Shown here one piece after another: positions 4,546 to 7,988 of a DNA stretch of 7,988 nucleotides; position 1 is the stretch's first letter; each line of letters starts with the position of its first letter. The stretch comes from a bacterium. GTDB lineage: Bacteria > Bacillota > Clostridia > Oscillospirales > Acutalibacteraceae. Below the pieces are notes generated by a model that was not told where the DNA came from, searched no databases, and saw nothing but the letters and a program-made list of their open reading frames with translations. Where the stretch lies: contig SFWF01000063.1 of the NCBI GenBank assembly GCA_004560045.1, positions 1 to 7,988 of the forward strand, given 5' to 3'. The position numbers were made by a program, and so were the translations under genes.

Positions 4546-5889
4546 TTACATCGGGGGCATACCGGGAGGCATTTTAAAACCGCCCATACGGCGTTTGCCG
4601 CCCTTGCCGTTCATCTGCTTGAACATCTTTTTCATCTGATCGTACTGACGCATAAGCTTGTTGACGTCCTCAACTGTAACGCCTGCGCCTGCGGCAATAC
4701 GTTTTCTTCTCGAGGCGTTAAGAAGGTCGGGCTTTGCGCGTTCCTTCTTGGTCATCGAGTAGATGATAGCCTCGGTTCTGAGCATTGCTCTTTCGTCGAT
4801 GTCCTGATCTTTAATTTTGTTTCCCATTCCCGGAATCATAGAAATCAGGCCCTTTATATCGCCCATTTTCTTGATCTGCTGAAATTGCTCTAAAAGATCG
4901 TTAAGATCGAATTTATTTTCTTCGAGACGCTTTGCGGTCTCTAAGGCTTTTTTCTCGTCAAGCTCGCTTTCTACCTTTTCAATAAGGGAGAGCACGTCGC
5001 CCATTCCGAGAATTCGAGAAGCCATACGGTCGGGATGAAACTCGTCGAGGTCGTCAAGCTTTTCGCCGACACCTACGAACATAATAGGCTTTCCGGTAAC
5101 GGCACGAACCGAAAGGGCCGCACCGCCTCGGGTATCGCCGTCGAGCTTTGTCAGAATGACGCCGTCGATCTCTAAAATTTCGTTAAAGGCCTTTGCAATG
5201 TTGACCGAGTCCTGACCGACCATAGAGTCGATTACGAGGAGGATGTTATTAACCTCGACCGCCTTGGTTATGCGGCGGAGCTCATCCATAAGCTCGGTAT
5301 CGATATGAAGACGGCCCGCGGTATCGAGAATAAGATAGTCGTGACCGTAGTCTCTTGCGTAAGCAACCGCCTGCTTAGCGGTTATTTCGGGCTTCTGCGT
5401 TCCCTTTTCAAATACGGGAACTCCGATCTGCTCGCCGAGTACCTTAAGCTGCTCAATAGCGGCGGGACGGTAGATATCGCAAGCGGCAAGCATAGGACGG
5501 TGACCCTTGGATTTAAGGTGCTTCGCAAGCTTTGCGGCATGAGTGGTTTTACCCGAACCCTGAAGACCGCAGAGCATTATTATAGTAGGTATCTTATTAG
5601 AGGTTTTAAGACGTGTCTGCTCGCTTCCCATAAGGGAGGTAAGCTCGTCGCGGACGATCTTAATAACCGTTTGCGCGGGAGTAAGGCTTTCCATAACCTT
5701 TTCGCCTACGCACTTTTCACCTACGGTATTGGTAAAATCTTTAGCGACCTTATAGTTAACGTCGGCCTCGAGCAGGGCAAGACGAATTTCACGCATAACG
5801 TCCTTAACGTCACGCTCGTTAAGCTTGCCTTTGGAGCGAAGTCGTTTAAAGACGCCCGCTAATTTATCCGATAGGCTATCGAATGCCAT
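4546..5889 (-). CDS. ffh: Signal recognition particle GTPase Ffh (SRP54)
   Basis: Ffh binds signal sequences and 4.5S/6S RNA and delivers ribosome-nascent chains to FtsY at the membrane. It has 447 residues, the normal length. The N domain (about 1-95) begins MAFDSLSDKLAGVFKRLRSK. G-domain motifs: P-loop GLQGSGKTT (108-116), DTAGR (189-193), TKLDGD (247-252) and GVGEKLDDL (273-281). The M domain (about 325-430) carries the RNA-binding segment ASRRKRIAAGAG (392-403) and methionine-rich helices. A short Gly/Pro/Met tail ends the protein, with no truncation. Start: AGAGGTGAG stands just before ATG on the minus strand. ylxM ends 12 bases upstream, consistent with the YlxM-Ffh partnership. ftsY is not adjacent. 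Confidence 0.97.
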   Translation of the reverse strand: MAFDSLSDKLAGVFKRLRSKGKLNERDVKDVMREIRLALLEADVNYKVAKDFTNTVGEKCVGEKVMESLTPAQTVIKIVRDELTSLMGSEQTRLKTSNKIPTIIMLCGLQGSGKTTHAAKLAKHLKSKGHRPMLAACDIYRPAAIEQLKVLGEQIGVPVFEKGTQKPEITAKQAVAYARDYGHDYLILDTAGRLHIDTELMDELRRITKAVEVNNILLVIDSMVGQDSVNIAKAFNEILEIDGVILTKLDGDTRGGAALSVRAVTGKPIMFVGVGEKLDDLDEFHPDRMASRILGMGDVLSLIEKVESELDEKKALETAKRLEENKFDLNDLLEQFQQIKKMGDIKGLISMIPGMGNKIKDQDIDERAMLRTEAIIYSMTKKERAKPDLLNASRRKRIAAGAGVTVEDVNKLMRQYDQMKKMFKQMNGKGGKRRMGGFKMPPGMPPM

Positions 5890-5901
5890 ACTCTCACCTC
5901 T

Positions 5902-6207
5902 TTAAAGTTTATCGATCAAATCAAGAAGCTCGCTTTCGGCAAGCTCGCCGTTTTTAACGGCGGCGGCGGTTCTTTTAAGGTTTTTTATAAGCTCTAACTG
6001 ACCAATGCCTTTTTCGAACTCTTTAAGCTGCGCCTCTCCTCTTTTAACAAAATCGCTTACTCCCTGACGGGTAATTCCTTCGTTTTCGGCGATTTCGGAA
6101 AGAGAAAGGTCGTTATTATAGTAACCGTCGAGTATTCGAAGCTGCTTTTCAGGCAGAAGAATTCCGTAACGGTCGAGCAGTTCGGAAACGTATAGGTTAG
6201 CGGCCAA
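5902..6207 (-). CDS. ylxM: YlxM-family helix-turn-helix protein, SRP-associated
   Basis: YlxM proteins are small sigma-70-region-4-like HTH proteins that accompany ffh; in streptococci YlxM modulates SRP GTPase activity. Here the protein has 101 residues. The N-terminal segment LLDRYGILLPEKQLRILDGYY (10-30) and the HTH (about 35-55, LSLSEIAENEGITRQGVSDF) are typical. The start is TTG at 6205-6207, chosen because AGAGGTGG lies about 6 bases before it and the product then begins like other YlxM proteins. The reading frame stays open to 6276, but that upstream part overlaps the promoter -35 and -10 boxes and cannot be translated from this promoter. It is the first gene of the ffh-rpsP-khpA-rimM-trmD operon. 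Confidence 0.92.
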   Translation of the reverse strand: MAANLYVSELLDRYGILLPEKQLRILDGYYNNDLSLSEIAENEGITRQGVSDFVKRGEAQLKEFEKGIGQLELIKNLKRTAAAVKNGELAESELLDLIDKL

Positions 6208-6247
6208 AAGAACCCACCTCTTGTCAAGTTTTTTACTTGCGGGGTAT

Positions 6248-6276
6248 ATTTTAACACATAAAGCACGGCGTGTCAA
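6248..6276 (-). promoter_or_regulatory. Promoter of the ylxM-ffh-rpsP-khpA-rimM-trmD operon
   Basis: On the minus strand, TTGACA (complement of 6271-6276), a 17-base spacer and TAAAAT (complement of 6248-6253). The expected start near 6241 leaves a leader of about 35 bases before the ylxM TTG codon. Confidence 0.9.
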
Positions 6277-6338
6277 GTATTTTTCTTTACAATAATTTAG
6301 TTTAAAACCAAAACCGCAACATCTTCACAACAATTATG

Positions 6339-6367
6339 TTGAAAAAAAGCATAAAATATAATATAAT
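6339..6367 (+). promoter_or_regulatory. Promoter of the substrate-binding lipoprotein gene
   Basis: TTGAAA (6339-6344), a 17-base spacer and TATAAT (6362-6367) lie about 30 bases before the start codon. It is divergent from the ylxM operon promoter; the two -35 boxes are about 62 bases apart. An inverted repeat CAACAT (6317-6322)/ATGTTG (6336-6341) overlaps the -35 box and could be an operator, but it is short. Confidence 0.85.
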
Positions 6368-6397
6368 TATCTTTATGAAATTCGAATGGAGACAAAA

Positions 6398-7870
6398 ATG
6401 ATATTTAAAAGGTTTACGGCGACGCTTCTTGTCGCTTTAATGATAATACTGAGCTTTTCGGGCTGTGAGGAGAACTACAAGGAGGCCTTTATATATATTG
6501 AATTCGACCGAACCGCCGAAATACTCGACCCACAGCTTGCCACTACCACCGAGGAGCTGACGGTTTGCCGTTCGGTATTCGATACCCTGCTCAGATACGA
6601 CGGCTTCGGAAAGATCGTTCCCTCTGCGGCCGAGTCCTACTCCAAGGACGGTTTAGTTTATACCTTTAAGCTTAAAAAGGACGGAAAATGGACAGACGGC
6701 ACTCCCCTTACCGCCGACGACTTTCTATACGGTATAGAACGAGCTGTGTCTCCCGAGACCTCAGCCCCCTACGCTAACAGTCTGTTCTCGATCAAAGGCG
6801 CCGAAGAAATATACGGTGGCAAGGCCGAGCTTTCGAGCCTCGGAGTAACCGCCGTCGACGAGCATACCCTTAAAATTGAGCTTAAAAGGGATGATCCCGA
6901 ATTTTTAAAGGTTCTTACCTCGGCAATAACTATGCCCTGCAACCGAAAGTATTTCGAGGGCTGTATGGGTAAATACGGACTCACCCTCGATACGACACCC
7001 TCCTGCGGCTCGTATTATATAAAGAAATGGACAAGCAACGAGAAATTCCTTATCCGTCTTGCGAAAAACCTCGAATTCACGGGTGATTTCGAGGCAAATT
7101 CAATGCGAATATATTACACCTGCGGTGAAAAGGATACCCTTGGTATGCTCGAAAACGAAAATACCGATCTTATGTATATTTCAACCGAGGATTACGATAA
7201 GATAGCGGCGGCCGGATTTGAAATGGTATCGACCAAGGATACCTGCTACGCTCTTTTCATAAACGGCGACTTGGACGAGGAGGTCAGGAAGGCGCTCCTT
7301 ACCTCGGTAGATCACTCGGGCTTTAAGGATAAGCTTCCCTCTACCCATTCGGTTGCCGATACGATATATCCGAGTATAGTAGGAGCAGAGGGTGCCAAAA
7401 AGGTTACCGAATATATAAAATACGCTCCCGAAGAAGCCGCAAAGCTTTATTCCGAGCTTATAAAGAAGGGCACCGACCTTTCGGGAATAACGATAAAGTA
7501 TCCCTCCGACTCCGCTGCGGCGGCGGTTGCGAAATCGGTTGCGGCACAGTGGCAACAGAATCTGAGTCTCTTTATAAATATCGAAGAGCTCTCCCCTGCC
7601 GCGGCAACCTCGACCTATAATTTCGGAAGCTACGATATTCTTATAGCGCCCTTTACCGCAACGACGGGAACAATCTCGGCCTATCACGCAGAGCTCGGAT
7701 TCTCCGATACCGACATAGCAAAAGCAGAAAAGGCACTTTACGAAGAACTGCACTGCTACCCTCTTTATTTTACCTCTACAAATATCGCTTCCATCCATAC
7801 GGTAGATAACCTTAAGTCCTGCCTTTGGGGAGGAATTGTAGACGTAGCTATGCTTATAAAGAAGCGGTAA
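6398..7870 (+). CDS. ABC-transporter substrate-binding lipoprotein, family 5 (oligopeptide/dipeptide/nickel type)
   Basis: This is a membrane-anchored solute receptor. The start at ATG 6398 is preferred over ATG 6386 because GGAG (6388-6391) then sits 6 bases ahead, and MIFKRF begins the signal peptide directly. The product has 490 residues. Residues 1-22 form a lipoprotein signal peptide (Lys4, Arg5, then a hydrophobic core), ending in a lipobox-like F-S-G-C with Cys23 to be lipidated; Phe at -3 is less usual than Leu. The family-5 signature is clear at about 84-121 (DGLVYTFKLKKDGKWTDG, then TPLTADDFLYGIERAVSPET). The C-terminal lobe is shorter than in OppA/DppA (usually over 520 residues). 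After DILIAPF the usual segment before the final lobe strands is much reduced, and the chain runs quickly to EELHCYPLYF. Bound solute cannot be told from sequence. No permease or ATPase gene is in the window. Confidence 0.88.
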   Translation: MIFKRFTATLLVALMIILSFSGCEENYKEAFIYIEFDRTAEILDPQLATTTEELTVCRSVFDTLLRYDGFGKIVPSAAESYSKDGLVYTFKLKKDGKWTDGTPLTADDFLYGIERAVSPETSAPYANSLFSIKGAEEIYGGKAELSSLGVTAVDEHTLKIELKRDDPEFLKVLTSAITMPCNRKYFEGCMGKYGLTLDTTPSCGSYYIKKWTSNEKFLIRLAKNLEFTGDFEANSMRIYYTCGEKDTLGMLENENTDLMYISTEDYDKIAAAGFEMVSTKDTCYALFINGDLDEEVRKALLTSVDHSGFKDKLPSTHSVADTIYPSIVGAEGAKKVTEYIKYAPEEAAKLYSELIKKGTDLSGITIKYPSDSAAAAVAKSVAAQWQQNLSLFINIEELSPAAATSTYNFGSYDILIAPFTATTGTISAYHAELGFSDTDIAKAEKALYEELHCYPLYFTSTNIASIHTVDNLKSCLWGGIVDVAMLIKKR

Positions 7871-7912
7871 TTAAAAACGATCCATCGTGTACGGGTGCGC
7901 GCCATAGTGAAA

Positions 7913-7988
7913 ATTTGGTTTTTCGGGTAAATTTGCCCCAAATCTTGCTGAAAAGCCTTATAATACGGCAGTATTACTGCGTTTTTCA
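7913..7988. repeat. Inverted repeats at the window's right edge (possibly cut)
   Basis: Downstream of the lipoprotein gene, ATTTGG (7913-7918) pairs with CCAAAT (7938-7943). GCAGT (7968-7972) pairs with ACTGC (7976-7980) and is followed by GTTTTT, which could be the lipoprotein terminator. TGAAAA (7949-7954) is complementary to the last six bases, TTTTCA (7983-7988), enclosing that hairpin, so a longer palindrome may continue outside the window. No ORF was found in 7871-7988. Confidence 0.5.

Noticed and set aside
5305..5862. 185-codon plus-strand frame opposite ffh
   Set aside because: It is antisense to conserved Ffh G-domain motifs. Its length comes from codon bias in ffh, and the product resembles nothing known to me.
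6222..6227. Second TTGACA on the minus strand near ylxM
   Set aside because: It lies downstream of the operon promoter, just before the ribosome binding site, and no -10 box follows before the gene.
6386..6397. Earlier ATG (6386) as start of the binding lipoprotein
   Set aside because: It has no SD and overlaps the GGAG that serves the ATG at 6398. Starting at 6398 gives a standard lipoprotein signal peptide.
7181..7798. 205-codon minus-strand frame opposite the lipoprotein gene
   Set aside because: The composition is that of an antisense shadow, with no start signal; the plus-strand gene has a signal peptide and a family signature.
7913..7943. ATTTGG/CCAAAT hairpin as terminator of the lipoprotein gene
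   Set aside because: The loop is large and no T-run follows. The GCAGT/ACTGC hairpin with GTTTTT nearer the edge is the better candidate.

Overview
The window reads as a chromosomal segment of a low-to-mid GC Gram-positive bacterium of the class Clostridia, most likely Oscillospiraceae/Ruminococcaceae-like (inference). Supporting signs are a T-box leader, an HPr with both His15 and Ser46, the Firmicutes order ylxM-ffh-rpsP-khpA-rimM-trmD, AGGAGG-type ribosome binding sites and sigma-A-type promoters. No mobile element, CRISPR array or phage gene was found. All protein genes are intact within the window.

Left part (1-1961, + strand): a consensus promoter (TTGACA-N17-TATAAT) drives a tryptophan-type T-box leader. 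Its specifier is UGG and its acceptor-binding bulge is UGGC, which fits the G73 discriminator of tRNA-Trp. The leader ends in an intrinsic terminator. It is followed, unusually, by a second terminator-like hairpin and a 19-codon basic leader ORF with a strong ribosome binding site. Then comes a 457-codon TrpB2-type tryptophan synthase beta chain, with no trpA beside it, ending at its own terminator. The unit looks like a Trp-starvation-induced route from indole plus serine to tryptophan.

Middle (2004-2585, - strand): two separately transcribed short units. One is tRNA-Pro(GGG) and the other is the phosphocarrier HPr. Each has its own promoter and terminator, and the two promoters share an identical extended -10 core.

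Right-centre (2689-6276, - strand): a translation and secretion operon with a consensus promoter. It encodes the YlxM helix-turn-helix protein, the SRP GTPase Ffh, ribosomal protein S16, the KH-domain RNA-binding protein KhpA, the 16S maturation factor RimM and the tRNA m1G37 methyltransferase TrmD. Two intercistronic hairpins, before rpsP and before rimM, may set relative expression. rplS and ylqD are not found where B. subtilis-type operons carry them.

Right part (6339-7988, + strand): a divergent promoter drives a compact family-5 (oligopeptide/nickel type) ABC-transporter substrate-binding lipoprotein. No permease or ATPase genes are visible. The last ~80 bases hold inverted repeats, one of which runs to the window end and may be cut by it.

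The most interesting region is the trpB2 leader: T-box, tandem terminator and small ORF in series. It could be a multi-stage attenuation device. No wholly unknown gene system was found.
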